DNA from: JACRAR01 sp041674465
Lineage (GTDB): Bacteria; Pseudomonadota; Gammaproteobacteria; Burkholderiales; Rhodocyclaceae
NCBI GenBank assembly: GCA_041674465.1
Contig: JBAYVV010000015.1
Coordinates: 1 to 44,667 of the forward strand
Direction of reading: 5' to 3'
Length of the DNA: 44,667 bases
In this document: in pieces, positions 31,884 through 41,160 of the stretch
Layout of the letters: every line of letters begins with the position of its first letter
Numbering within the stretch: position 1 is the stretch's first letter
Program-made: the position numbers and the translations under genes
Notes under the pieces: model-generated
The model's database searches: none
What the model was told of the DNA's origin: nothing
What the model saw: only the letters and a program-made list of their open reading frames with translations

Positions 31884-34145
31884 TCAAGGCTTGTTCACCC
31901 AGAAGCCGACGCCGGGTCCGAGGGTCTTGCTCTCGCTGGTGAAGTCGAGATAGCCCTTGCCGGCGATGTAGTCGGTCATGACCGGGTTCCCCATCGCAGC
32001 CATGCTGGGCGCATAGAAATACCATTTGGATCGCACCTTGTCCCAGGCCCAGATGGTGTTGAGATTCTTCAAACTCGATCCGCTCATCTCGGCATTGACA
32101 CTGGCGGGCGTTGCGCTCGCGCCTATGGAGAGCAGATGCCATCCCGCAGGCAGGTTCTGGAAAGATGCGGCAGACACGGCCTCACCGATCGGCAATGGCA
32201 CCGTGAATTCTGCTTTGGCATTCACCCAGAATCCTTCTCCGGCGTTGACGGCCGTCAAGAAGTCATAGCCCATCTTTCTGGCATGCGCCAGGCCGCCGTC
32301 ATTTTGCGTCGGTGTATAAAACGCCCAGTTGGGATACGCGACTCCGGATGTTGTTCCCGTCGTGACCCACTTCCAGACCGAGGCAACCTGGGCCGGATCG
32401 CCGAAATTGCCGGCGATGCTCAAAGAGGACTGGACGCTGTTGCCGACAAGGTTCCAACCCTTGCCTAAGCTGATGTTGCTTGATTTCACCTCGGCGACCG
32501 CAGCAGCGACATCGAGCATGCCGGCGCCGCAGGTCGCGGTGGTGCAGTAGCACTCCAATTGTTCGCTGCCGTCCGAGACGTGACATGTCTTGACGGTCTC
32601 TTCTGCTCCTGTCGTCGGAAAAGCGCGTGCAGTTTTTTTCAGCAGGGTCACGACCTGCTCCGACGTCAGCGACGGTCGCAGCGATAGCATCAGGGCGGCA
32701 GTTCCCGCCACGAGGGGCGCCGAGAAGCTCGTGCCGACGCTGGAATTGAAGCTGTCGGTGTAGGCGGAGGCGACCGGCCCGGTTTTGCCGGTGTTGGTTG
32801 CCCCGAGGATGGGGTACAGACAGGGATCATTATCTCCGGTAAGGACGCAATTGCCGCCGGGAGCACTGATGGTGATTTCCGGTCCGAGGTCGGAAAATCC
32901 GACCTTGGTCCCGATATGGCGCAAACCTGCCACCGCAATCACGCCGGGGCAATCAGCCGGAGAACTCACCGCCTGACCGGAACTGTTGCCAGCCGATGCC
33001 ACGATCACCGGGGGATGCGCCAGGGTAGAGATCGCCGCAAGCGCCTCGATGTAGTCCAGGGTGCAGGCACCGCTGCCACCCAGGCTCATGTTGATGACGC
33101 GTGCCGGATTCGGATTGTCCGGCACGCCCGGCACCGGTAATCCGGAAGCCCAGAGCATGCCGGCGATGATGTCGGAATCGTAGCCCCCGCATTTGCCGAG
33201 CACGCGCACCGGCAGCAGCTTCACGTTCCAGACCATTCCCGCCATGCCGCTGGCGTTGTTGGAAGCAGCGCCGACCAGGCTGCTGGTCAGGGTGCCATGC
33301 CAGGAACTGTCCTGCACGTCGCACCCGGGAAAAGCGCTGGAGGGATCAGTCGATTCAAAATGCGTGACCCAGTCGCCCGGATCGGAGGGATCGGCATCGC
33401 GCGCCCCGCCATCATTCGAGGTTGGAATGTCGTCGATCATGTTGTAGCCGGGTAGCAGACGGCCAGCCAGATCAGGATGCTCGGGACGCACACCGGAATC
33501 GATGACGGCAACGACGATGCTGGCACTGCCCGTGGTCATATCCCAGGCACCGGTGGCGTTAATGCTCGATAGCACTTCCCCGCTGGGTGCACGCAGGTAC
33601 CATTGACCGACATCCGGACCGCCGACGGTGCCGCTGATCTGAGGTCCTTTTGCATACAAGGGATCATTCGGTACCAGGTGATGCGACCGACGCTGGTCGA
33701 CCACGGCATGCTCGACGTCGCTTTCCTTGCTCAGCCGCTCAGCCAGCGCCTTGCTGCTCATGCCTTCTGCGAGGACCACCTGGGTATGCTGATTGAGCGC
33801 ACGGCCGCTGCGCAGCGTCATGCCCAGACGCGTCCCCAGAGCGTTGGCGCGCGCTGTCAGTGCGCTGCGCATTTCACTCACATGCGCATGGGCCGCAAAG
33901 GCATGCTTGCGTGGCAGTGCGGCGTCCTGCTTGAATTTGACGATCACGCGCGCCGTCGTGTCGGACTCAAGGTGCTGCGAGTGGTGCTGGTAGTGCGCCG
34001 GATTGCGTTCGACCTGGCCAAGTGCGATTCCCGTACTCAACAGCATGGCGAAGAGCGAGCAAATGCCCAGTACGTGCCAGCGCTGAGCCGGCGTTCTGCG
34101 GTGGTTTGTTTGGCAAATAAGTTGGCAAATAAGCGAAATAAGCAT
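31884..34145 (-). CDS. Secreted subtilisin-like serine protease (S8) with duplicated C-terminal module
   Basis: A 753-residue S8 protease. A hydrophobic signal stretch lies at about residues 24-43, preceded by an unusually long 23-residue N-region. An inhibitor-like propeptide region follows (about 65-150). The catalytic triad is Asp216 (AVIDSGVRPEHPDL), His283 (SSWHGTLTSS) and Ser473 (GTSFSAPLVAG), with the oxyanion Asn387 (ASAGNSSG). Several cysteines (275, 319, 361, 399, 433, 442, 521-539) suggest disulphides. The C-terminal 190 residues hold two copies of a module opening GW-L and closing GFWVN (563-642 and 668-751). It should act outside the cell or at its surface. Confidence 0.93.
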   Translation of the reverse strand: MLISLICQLICQTNHRRTPAQRWHVLGICSLFAMLLSTGIALGQVERNPAHYQHHSQHLESDTTARVIVKFKQDAALPRKHAFAAHAHVSEMRSALTARANALGTRLGMTLRSGRALNQHTQVVLAEGMSSKALAERLSKESDVEHAVVDQRRSHHLVPNDPLYAKGPQISGTVGGPDVGQWYLRAPSGEVLSSINATGAWDMTTGSASIVVAVIDSGVRPEHPDLAGRLLPGYNMIDDIPTSNDGGARDADPSDPGDWVTHFESTDPSSAFPGCDVQDSSWHGTLTSSLVGAASNNASGMAGMVWNVKLLPVRVLGKCGGYDSDIIAGMLWASGLPVPGVPDNPNPARVINMSLGGSGACTLDYIEALAAISTLAHPPVIVASAGNSSGQAVSSPADCPGVIAVAGLRHIGTKVGFSDLGPEITISAPGGNCVLTGDNDPCLYPILGATNTGKTGPVASAYTDSFNSSVGTSFSAPLVAGTAALMLSLRPSLTSEQVVTLLKKTARAFPTTGAEETVKTCHVSDGSEQLECYCTTATCGAGMLDVAAAVAEVKSSNISLGKGWNLVGNSVQSSLSIAGNFGDPAQVASVWKWVTTGTTSGVAYPNWAFYTPTQNDGGLAHARKMGYDFLTAVNAGEGFWVNAKAEFTVPLPIGEAVSAASFQNLPAGWHLLSIGASATPASVNAEMSGSSLKNLNTIWAWDKVRSKWYFYAPSMAAMGNPVMTDYIAGKGYLDFTSESKTLGPGVGFWVNKP

Positions 34146-34218
34146 CCTGAAAACTCACCGCCATGGGCAAGTCGTGATGATAGTATGCCCGGATCGTTCC
34201 TGGGCACCCTGCAACTCA

Positions 34219-35103
34219 ATGTCACAAAATCTACGCGCCACCATCGCGCTTGTCGTTCTGACCCTGATCTGGGGCTATAGCTGGGTTACCGCCAAACTGG
34301 CGCTGCAGTATGTGGCGCCATTCGCATTTTCGGCACAGCGCGCAACGATTGGTGCATCCGCCCTGCTCCTGGCCCTGGTCATCATGCGCCGCCCCTTGCG
34401 CCCGCAACTGCCCTGGCTGGTTGCACTCAATGGCGCGCTGCAGACCGGTCTGTTCCTCTGCCTGCAAAGCTGGGCACTGGTCGAGGGCGGTGCGGGCAAG
34501 ACTTCGGTGCTGATCTTCACTGCGCCGATCTGGACTTTGTTCCTGGCCTGGCCGCTGCTCGGCGAGCGGGTTCGCAACAGTCAATGGCTGGCGGCAGCGA
34601 CCACGCTGATCGGTCTGGCCCTGATCATCGCGCCGTGGCAGCTTGAAGCCAGCCCCCTGGCGAAGATCCTGGGCGTGTTGACTGCCATGACCTGGGCCGC
34701 CAGTACCATCATCGCCAAACGCGCCAGCCGCAATGGTATTGACATGATGAACTTCAATGCCTGGCAGATGGCCTTCGGTGCGGTACTGCTCATCGCCGTC
34801 ACGGCCTGCGTGCCCGAACCCGCAACGCGCTGGTCGGGCGAGTATGTCGGACTGCTGCTGTTCACTTCGCTGATCAGCACCGGCCTGGGCTGGTTTCTCT
34901 GGTTCTACATCCTGGAAAGACTGCCAGCCTGGGAAGCAAGCCTGTCGGTGCTGGGCGTTCCCGTCGTCGCCACACTCGCCTCGCGCCTGCAACTGGGTGA
35001 GACCAGCACGGACGTCGAACTCGCGGGAATGCTGCTGATCGGCACAGGATTGGCGCTACTCTCGCTGTTCAACTGGCGCCAACAGCGGCGCGCCTTGCCC
35101 TGA
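34219..35103 (+). CDS. EamA/DMT family transporter
   Basis: A 294-residue protein with ten membrane segments and two EamA repeats (about 8-135 and 150-285). It opens LRATIALVVLTLIWGYSWVTAK, typical of the drug/metabolite transporter family, and the second half has GEYVGLLLFTSLISTGLGWFLWF. I chose ATG 34219. The substrate is unknown; relatives export amino acids or metabolites. It is divergent from the subtilase gene and convergent with dnaQ, four bases from its end. Confidence 0.9.
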   Translation: MSQNLRATIALVVLTLIWGYSWVTAKLALQYVAPFAFSAQRATIGASALLLALVIMRRPLRPQLPWLVALNGALQTGLFLCLQSWALVEGGAGKTSVLIFTAPIWTLFLAWPLLGERVRNSQWLAAATTLIGLALIIAPWQLEASPLAKILGVLTAMTWAASTIIAKRASRNGIDMMNFNAWQMAFGAVLLIAVTACVPEPATRWSGEYVGLLLFTSLISTGLGWFLWFYILERLPAWEASLSVLGVPVVATLASRLQLGETSTDVELAGMLLIGTGLALLSLFNWRQQRRALP

Positions 35104-35107
35104 AATA

Positions 35108-35818
35108 TCAAGGCTGCAGCGTCTCGCCGAGCCAGAGGCACTTGCCCTTGCTCTCTTTGTCGATCTCCGCCAGCACGCGCTGGTGATCGGCAAGTTCCTC
35201 CTCAGTGGCGCGCAGCACCAACAGTGGCGATCTCTCGCGATTGAGTTGCGACTGCGCAGCGGAAGGCGGCGCAATATCCAGTTCCATGGGAAGGGTTTCC
35301 TGGCCCCGCGTCAGGGCCAGATAGACTTCGGCGAGTAGTTCGGCATCCAGCAGGGCGCCGTGCAACTGCCGCCCGGAATTGTCGATGGCATATTCGGAAC
35401 ACAGTGCATCGAGTGAGTTCTTGCGTCCCGGACGCATCTCACGCGCCAGCAGCAGCGTGTCGATGACTTCTCCACAAATCGAGCCGAGCGGCTCCAGCCC
35501 GAGCAGTTCCAGTTCGTTGTTCAAGAAACCCAGGTCGAAGGCGGCATTGTGGATGATCAGTTCAGCGCCGCGGATGAACTCCTGAAACTCGGCGGCAATC
35601 TCGGCAAACTTCGGCTTGTCCTGCAGGAACTCGCTGGTCAGGCCATGCACCACCTGGGCACCGGCTTCGATCTGGCGCTCCGGGTTGAGATAGCGATGAA
35701 AGCGCCGCCCGGTGAGCTTGCGTCCAGCCAGTTCGACGCAGCCGATTTCGATAATGCGATGGCCCAGCTTGTATTCGAGGCCGGTAGTTTCCGTATCCAG
35801 AACGATTTGCCGTATCAA
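35108..35818 (-). CDS. dnaQ: DNA polymerase III epsilon subunit (proofreading 3'-5' exonuclease)
   Basis: A 236-residue DnaQ. Exo I is LDTETTG (Asp8, Glu10), Exo II contains IIHNAAFDLGFL, and Exo III-epsilon is HGALLDAELLAEVYLAL. The tail should bind the alpha polymerase subunit. The start codon is TTG at 35818, supported by GGGGG a few bases upstream and by an in-frame stop further up; no ATG is available. It begins four bases after the rnhA stop. Gene order rnhA-dnaQ is common in proteobacteria. Confidence 0.97.
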   Translation of the reverse strand: MIRQIVLDTETTGLEYKLGHRIIEIGCVELAGRKLTGRRFHRYLNPERQIEAGAQVVHGLTSEFLQDKPKFAEIAAEFQEFIRGAELIIHNAAFDLGFLNNELELLGLEPLGSICGEVIDTLLLAREMRPGRKNSLDALCSEYAIDNSGRQLHGALLDAELLAEVYLALTRGQETLPMELDIAPPSAAQSQLNRERSPLLVLRATEEELADHQRVLAEIDKESKGKCLWLGETLQP

Positions 35819-35822
35819 TTGA

Positions 35823-36275
35823 CTACCCCCTGTGATCGTCTACGCCACGCCGCGCCAGGGCATCCGCCCGCTCGTTTTCGGCATGACCGGCATGCCCTCT
35901 GACCCAGAGCCACTCGACGTGATGACGCGCGGCTTCAAGATCAAGAGCGCGCCAGAGATCGGCATTCTTGACCGGCTGCTTGCCCGCAGTCAGCCAGTTG
36001 CGTTTCTTCCAGGCGTGGATCCATTCGCTGATGCCTTTCTGCACATATTGCGAATCGGTATGCACGCGCGCTCGTACCGGACGTTTGAGAGCCTTGAGAG
36101 CCTCGATCACCGCCATGAGTTCCATACGGTTATTGGTGGTTTCGGCGGCACCGCCATACATTTCCTTTTCGCGTCCCTGGCTGCGCAGGATCGCGCCCCA
36201 GCCGCCGGGACCGGGATTGCCGCTGCAGGCGCCATCGGTAAAGATGTCCACCACCTCTTCAGGTGTTTCTTTCAT
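35823..36275 (-). CDS. rnhA: Ribonuclease HI
   Basis: A 150-residue RNase HI that cuts RNA in RNA-DNA hybrids. The four metal-binding carboxylates are Asp14 (IFTDGACSGN), Glu52 (NNRMELMAV), Asp74 (VHTDSQYV) and Asp138 (NERADALARRG). The basic protrusion helix KKRNWLTAGKQPVKN is present. It overlaps the end of the upstream methyltransferase gene by 17 bases, so translation is coupled. Confidence 0.98.
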   Translation of the reverse strand: MKETPEEVVDIFTDGACSGNPGPGGWGAILRSQGREKEMYGGAAETTNNRMELMAVIEALKALKRPVRARVHTDSQYVQKGISEWIHAWKKRNWLTAGKQPVKNADLWRALDLEAARHHVEWLWVRGHAGHAENERADALARRGVDDHRG

Positions 36276-37011
36276 TGTTTTTCGTCCGGGTAGTATTTTG
36301 CGTCACTGTCGCCAGCGACTTGGCGCGCGCCATCAGTTCGTGCCGCACCGGGGTGATCAGGCGCATGCCATGCACGCGCTTGATCGCCTGGATGATGTAG
36401 GTTGCCCCGGCGTAGGGCCACCAGCGGTTGCCCGCCAGCTCCAGGAGGCGCCAGCGCTGCAGGCTCTGGCTCACGGGCGGCGCATAGCAGCCGAAGCTGC
36501 CGGCATGTGTTTCAAAACCGAGCAGCGCAAACCAGTCCCTCAGGCGCATGACGCTCAAATACTGGCCGCTCCAGGGAATACTGCCCGGCAATCCGTAGCG
36601 CGTTTTCCTGCGCGAAAACAGGCGCCGCACGCCCCACAGGCTGAAAGGATTGAATCCGGTCACCACCACCTGCCCCTCGGGCACCAGCACGCGCTCCACT
36701 TCGCGCAGGATCTGGTGCGGCGTCACTGCAAACTCCAGCACATGCGGCAGAATCACCAGGTCGACGCTGGCATTGGCGAACGGCAGGAAATGCGGTTTGG
36801 CGATCAGGCCGGCACGTGCGGAGGATTTGTCGTCGCAATGAAAGCGGAAAGGCATGCGATTGGCGCGCAGAAAGTCATGCTGCGTCAACCCGAGCTGCAC
36901 TGCCTTGAAGCCGAAAATGTCGGCGACCAGCAGATCGTACTGGGCTTGTTCCCACTGCAGGACATATTGCCCCTGGGGTGTTTCGAGCCATTCGTCAAAA
37001 CCATTAGACAT
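36259..37011 (-). CDS. SAM-dependent methyltransferase, Methyltransf_11 type
   Basis: A 250-residue protein recognisable from the middle motif LPFANASVDLVILPHVLEF and the post-motif VERVLVPEGQVVVTGFNPFSLWG. The usual glycine-rich motif I (D-G-G-G) is degraded here (VADIFGFKAVQLGLTQHDF), a feature of the group found beside gloB, rnhA and dnaQ in betaproteobacteria. The substrate is unknown. It is divergent from gloB across only 28 bases. Confidence 0.85.
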   Translation of the reverse strand: MSNGFDEWLETPQGQYVLQWEQAQYDLLVADIFGFKAVQLGLTQHDFLRANRMPFRFHCDDKSSARAGLIAKPHFLPFANASVDLVILPHVLEFAVTPHQILREVERVLVPEGQVVVTGFNPFSLWGVRRLFSRRKTRYGLPGSIPWSGQYLSVMRLRDWFALLGFETHAGSFGCYAPPVSQSLQRWRLLELAGNRWWPYAGATYIIQAIKRVHGMRLITPVRHELMARAKSLATVTQNTTRTKNNERNT

Positions 37012-37039
37012 TGTCTGCCGCCGGGTAAAATAGGCCGCT

Positions 37040-37837
37040 ATGGATGCATCTACCGAATATCAAATCGTTCCTGTTTGCGCTTTCAGCGACAACTACATCT
37101 GGATCTTGCGCCGCGGCAACCAGGCCGCGGTGGTCGATCCGGGTGATGCCGCGCCGGTACTGGCTTATCTCGAGCAGCAACAGCTCGATCTCTGCGCCAT
37201 CCTGGTCACCCATCATCACGGCGATCACATCGGCGGCATCGAGGCGCTGCTGCAGCGTTATCACGTTCCCGTCATCGGACCGAAAGGCGAACCGATCGAT
37301 GCATTAAGCGATCAACTGGTCGACGGCGATACCTTTGTTCTGCCGCAAATTGCCGCTGGTTTTGAAGTGATCGCCGTACCCGGTCATACGCGTGCGCACA
37401 TCGCCTATTATGACAGCAACCACTCTGGCTGTGGCTCACTGTTCTGCGGCGACACCCTCTTCGCCTGTGGTTGTGGCCGCGTTTTCGAGGGCACGCCGAG
37501 CCAGATGCGGCAATCGCTGGCGCGTCTTGCAGCACTGCCAGGATCAACGCGTATCTATTGCGCTCACGAATACACCCAGGCCAATGTCCGTTTCGCTCTG
37601 GCGGTCGAGCCGGAAAATTTCGCCCTACAGGCGCGCGCCGAGGAAGTGGCGCAACTGCGTGCAACACAGCAACCCACCATCCCTTCGACAATCGCGCAAG
37701 AGCTCGCAGTCAACCCTTTTCTGCGCTGGGACGCAGAGGACGTCATCGCCGCCGCGCAGCGTTACCGTGAAACTCCAGTCACTCAAGCCGACGAAGTGTT
37801 TGCAGCAATCCGTGAGTGGAAGAACAATTTCAAATGA
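37040..37837 (+). CDS. gloB: Hydroxyacylglutathione hydrolase (glyoxalase II)
   Basis: A 265-residue metallo-beta-lactamase-fold enzyme that hydrolyses S-lactoylglutathione to lactate and glutathione. The metal motif THHHGDH is at residues 57-63, followed by VPGHTRAHIAYY and the bridging Asp in FCGDTLFACGCGRVFEG. The C-terminal substrate-binding region with YCAHEYTQANVRFA is intact. Its stop overlaps the start of mltD in ATGA. Confidence 0.97.
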   Translation: MDASTEYQIVPVCAFSDNYIWILRRGNQAAVVDPGDAAPVLAYLEQQQLDLCAILVTHHHGDHIGGIEALLQRYHVPVIGPKGEPIDALSDQLVDGDTFVLPQIAAGFEVIAVPGHTRAHIAYYDSNHSGCGSLFCGDTLFACGCGRVFEGTPSQMRQSLARLAALPGSTRIYCAHEYTQANVRFALAVEPENFALQARAEEVAQLRATQQPTIPSTIAQELAVNPFLRWDAEDVIAAAQRYRETPVTQADEVFAAIREWKNNFK

Positions 37838-39252
37838 GGCCCGCTTGCACATCCGCGGTTTCCACGATGATTTTCCGTAACCTGTTCCTCTGCCTCTGTG
37901 CCGTTCTGTCACTGCCCGCGACGGCCGAGGTATTGACGGAATCCCAGTTGAACTGGACTACCCCGCCCGGCGGAATCGAGTCTGCATTGCAACTCGCCCC
38001 CTCGCCCGGACTGGCCAAGGAACTGCCCCTGACCATCCAGGATGAACCTCCGCCGCTGCCCACCATCGACCTGACCACCCAACCTGAAGATTTGTGGCAA
38101 CGCGTGCGCAACGGCTTCTCCATGCCCAACCTCGCCAGCCCCCTGGTTGCCGATCGCCAGGCCTGGTATCTGAACCGCCCGGAAATGCTCAAGCATGTGC
38201 TGGATAGAAGCCGGCGCTATCTCTTTTACATCGTCGGCGAACTGGAAAAACGTGGCATGCCCACCGAACTCGCGCTACTGCCTATCGTCGAAAGCTCATA
38301 CAACCCGATGGCCTACTCGCGTGCGCGCGCTTCCGGCATCTGGCAATTCATTCCCTCGACCGGCCGGAGCTACCGCCTCGAACAAAACTGGTGGCTCGAC
38401 CAGCGCCGCGATGTCATCGCTTCCACCGGTGCCGCGCTGGACTACCTGCAAACCATCTACGAAATGCATGGCGACTGGCACCTGGCCCTGGCTTCCTACA
38501 ACTGGGGCGAACATGCCGTGGCGCGCGCCGTGGCAAAGAACCAGGCGCGCAATTTGCCGACCGACTACGCGAATCTGACCATGCCCGTCGAAACGCGCTA
38601 CTACGTGCCGAAATTGCAGGCGCTGAAGAACATCATTGCCCAGCCGAAGCTGTTTGGCATCAGCATCAATCCGATTCCCAACCAGCCCTATTTCGACATG
38701 GTCGGCAAGCCGGCCAACATGGATTTATCAATTGCCGCCAAGCTCGCGGAAATGCCCCTGGAAGAATTCATTGCGCTCAACCCGGCCTATAACCGCCCGG
38801 TCATGCCGGCCGGCAAGGACAGCCCGCTGGTGCTGCCAGCAGGCAAGGTACAAACCTTCCTCGCCAATTTGCAGCATCACGAAAATCAGGAAAAGCCGCT
38901 CTCCAACTGGCACACCTACCGGCTCAAGAAGGGTGAAAAGATCGAGACGGTTGCAGCGCGCCACCGTTTGTCCGCCGCCTACCTCAAGCAGATCAACGGC
39001 ATCAACCGGCGCTCTCGCCTTCCCGCCGGCACCACCCTGCTGGTGCCGCGCAAGGATGGCCAGGCCAGCGCCAACCTGCAGGAAATCAATCTGCCGCTGA
39101 CAGAACCCGAGTTGCCCAAGACGAAACCGCAGAAGTCCGTCCGCAAAACAGTCGGCAAAGGTGGCAAGAAAGCCGCGCAAAAGGGCGGCAAGCCAAGGCC
39201 GCCGGTAAAAACCGCCAAATCAGCCAAGAAGAAACCCGTCAGGCAACATTGA
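37834..39252 (+). CDS. mltD: Membrane-bound lytic murein transglycosylase D
   Basis: A 472-residue lytic transglycosylase that cleaves glycan strands of peptidoglycan in the periplasm. A signal peptide lies at about 12-31 (MIFRNLFLCLCAVLSLPATA). The SLT domain holds the catalytic Glu153 in LLPIVESSYNPMAYS and the GIWQFIPSTGR motif. One recognisable LysM lies at about 360-406 (YRLKKGEKIETVAARH... LLVPR), with a degenerate one before it. The tail is rich in Lys, Pro and Gly. I chose the ATG that overlaps the gloB stop; an ATG at 37867 would start right at the signal peptide. Confidence 0.93.
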   Translation: MRPACTSAVSTMIFRNLFLCLCAVLSLPATAEVLTESQLNWTTPPGGIESALQLAPSPGLAKELPLTIQDEPPPLPTIDLTTQPEDLWQRVRNGFSMPNLASPLVADRQAWYLNRPEMLKHVLDRSRRYLFYIVGELEKRGMPTELALLPIVESSYNPMAYSRARASGIWQFIPSTGRSYRLEQNWWLDQRRDVIASTGAALDYLQTIYEMHGDWHLALASYNWGEHAVARAVAKNQARNLPTDYANLTMPVETRYYVPKLQALKNIIAQPKLFGISINPIPNQPYFDMVGKPANMDLSIAAKLAEMPLEEFIALNPAYNRPVMPAGKDSPLVLPAGKVQTFLANLQHHENQEKPLSNWHTYRLKKGEKIETVAARHRLSAAYLKQINGINRRSRLPAGTTLLVPRKDGQASANLQEINLPLTEPELPKTKPQKSVRKTVGKGGKKAAQKGGKPRPPVKTAKSAKKKPVRQH

Positions 39253-39292
39253 AGGCTGACGAACCAAGGCCTGCATCCGGGTTGTTTGCCTG

Positions 39293-39320
39293 CTCATTCG
39301 TCTCTCATTCGTCACTCATT
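39293..39320. repeat. 11-base direct repeat, 2.5 copies
   Basis: CTCATTCGTCT, CTCATTCGTCA and CTCATT stand in tandem between the mltD and SDR stops, running into the SDR stop codon. No function is apparent. Confidence 0.6.
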
Positions 39321-40152
39321 TTCCGGTCAAGCGTTCCAACGCAAACATCTTGCTGTACTTGCGGTCCAGCCAGGTGACGGGCCACCAGCGCTTGAGCGCC
39401 GGCATGCGGAAGCTGTTGGGGCCGATGCGCAGGATGGCCGGGGGATGATCCTGCAGCGCCGCTGCGACCACCTCCCGCGCCATAAGCTCGGCCGGCATGC
39501 CGCCTTTCTGCGAAGCCCCTGCGCGTGCGCGAATTCGCTTGGCCAGGGCGCTGTAGATCGAGTCTGCCGGCAAGGCCACGTTGGCAGTGCTGTTCGAGCC
39601 GAAGCGCGAAAGAATCGAGCCGGGCTGCACCGTCAGGACATGGATACCAAAGGGCGCCAGTTCCATGCGCATGGCATCGGAGAGAATATGCAAAGCGGCT
39701 TTGCTGGCACTGTAGCCGCCCGAGAAGGGCGTTGGCGCGATGCCTGCCACGCTGCCGATGTTAACCACGCAACCACGCCGCTGCGGCAGCATCAGCGGCA
39801 GAGCCGCACGCACTACCTGGACCGGCCCCACCACATTGGTATCGAACTGGCGCCTCAAGTCTTCCGCGGACAAGTCGGCCACCGCGCCAAACAAACCGAA
39901 GCCGGCGTTGTTGACCAGCACGTCCAGACGCCCCTGCTCAGCCTTGATCGTGGCCATCGCCGTGGCGATGCTTTGCGCGTCGGTGACATCCAGCAACAAG
40001 CCATGCACACCCAGCCCGGTGAGCGCATTCAGCGCAGCGTATGTCCTGGCGCTGGCATAGACGATGTGCCCGAGCCGGTGAAATTCCTCCGCCATTGCCG
40101 CACCAATGCCGCTCGAACAACCGGTAATCAAAACAATCTTCTGCTGCGTCAT
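39316..40152 (-). CDS. Short-chain dehydrogenase/reductase
   Basis: A 278-residue classical SDR. TGCSSGIG (10-17), NNAG (about 86-89), Ser and YSASK are all intact. The long C-terminal tail with WWPVTWLDRKYSKMF is like that of the oxidoreductases annotated as retinol- or 3-oxoacyl-type. I chose ATG 40152 over a GTG six bases upstream. The substrate is unknown. It stands alone between mltD and rlmJ, divergent from rlmJ across 109 bases. Confidence 0.88.
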   Translation of the reverse strand: MTQQKIVLITGCSSGIGAAMAEEFHRLGHIVYASARTYAALNALTGLGVHGLLLDVTDAQSIATAMATIKAEQGRLDVLVNNAGFGLFGAVADLSAEDLRRQFDTNVVGPVQVVRAALPLMLPQRRGCVVNIGSVAGIAPTPFSGGYSASKAALHILSDAMRMELAPFGIHVLTVQPGSILSRFGSNSTANVALPADSIYSALAKRIRARAGASQKGGMPAELMAREVVAAALQDHPPAILRIGPNSFRMPALKRWWPVTWLDRKYSKMFALERLTGK

Positions 40153-40261
40153 GGACACGCACCCTGTGGGATATTGGATAATCGGACTCTATCACCCCAA
40201 ACCCAACTTCGGGTACTCGCATGACCTGCCCGCATCCACCCTCACCTGTACCGCCATTGAT

Positions 40262-41134
40262 ATGCTGAGCTACCGCCACGCCTTTCATGCCGGCAATCAT
40301 GCCGATGTGCTGAAGCATTTCATCCTGATTCAGTTGATCCGTCATCTGCAGCAGAAGGACAATCCCTTCTGGTACATCGACAGCCATGCCGGTGCCGGCC
40401 TCTATGCCCTGGACACGGGCTACGCGACGAAGCTGGCAGAGCATGTGGAGGGCATCGACCGGCTGTGGTCTTGCAGCGATTTGCCGGCAGCGCTGGCGGA
40501 ATACGTCGGCCTGGTGCGCGCACTCAATCCGGACGGCAAGCTGCGCAACTATCCCGGCTCACCCTGGATCGCCAACCAACTGCTGCGCGCGCAGGATCGT
40601 CTGTGCCTGTTTGAACTGCACAGCCGCGACAGCCAGTTGCTGCAGGAAAATTTCCGTGCCACCGGCCGACGTGCCACCGTCCATGCCAGCGACGGCTTTG
40701 CTGGACTCAAGGCGCTGCTGCCGCCGCCGCCACGCCGCGCCCTGGTGCTGATCGATCCTGCCTACGAAGACAAGCAGGATTATCGGCGCGTGCCGCAGAT
40801 CCTGGCTGAAGGCCTCAAGCGCTTCGCCACCGGCATCTACGCCATCTGGTATCCACAACTGCCCGAGAAACACGGACGCACGACAGTGCAGCGCAACGAA
40901 TCAAAGCAGTTGCCGGAAAAGCTCAAGACGCTTGCAGTCAAGAACTGGCTGCATGTCAGGCTGACCGTGGGCACGCCCGCTGCCGATGCGTTCGGCATGT
41001 ATGGCAGCGGCATGTTCATCTTCAACCCGCCCTGGACGCTGGCGGGGACGCTGCAGCAGGTCATGCCTTATCTGGTGCAGGCATTGGGTCAGGATGCAGG
41101 CGCCAGTTTTCTCGTCGAGCAAGCCGTCGATTAG
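40262..41134 (+). CDS. rlmJ: 23S rRNA (adenine2030-N6)-methyltransferase
   Basis: A 290-residue RlmJ that methylates A2030 of 23S rRNA. It opens LSYRHAFHAGNHADVLKH, the family signature, and has YIDSHAGAGLY as SAM-binding motif I and IDPAYEDKQDY as the catalytic DPPY-type motif (here DPAY). The ending LQQVMPYLVQALGQD is also family-like. I place the start at 40262; upstream frame extension has no support. Length is normal. Confidence 0.95.
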   Translation: MLSYRHAFHAGNHADVLKHFILIQLIRHLQQKDNPFWYIDSHAGAGLYALDTGYATKLAEHVEGIDRLWSCSDLPAALAEYVGLVRALNPDGKLRNYPGSPWIANQLLRAQDRLCLFELHSRDSQLLQENFRATGRRATVHASDGFAGLKALLPPPPRRALVLIDPAYEDKQDYRRVPQILAEGLKRFATGIYAIWYPQLPEKHGRTTVQRNESKQLPEKLKTLAVKNWLHVRLTVGTPAADAFGMYGSGMFIFNPPWTLAGTLQQVMPYLVQALGQDAGASFLVEQAVD

Positions 41135-41160
41135 ATCAAGGCAAAACAAGTAACTTGCGA

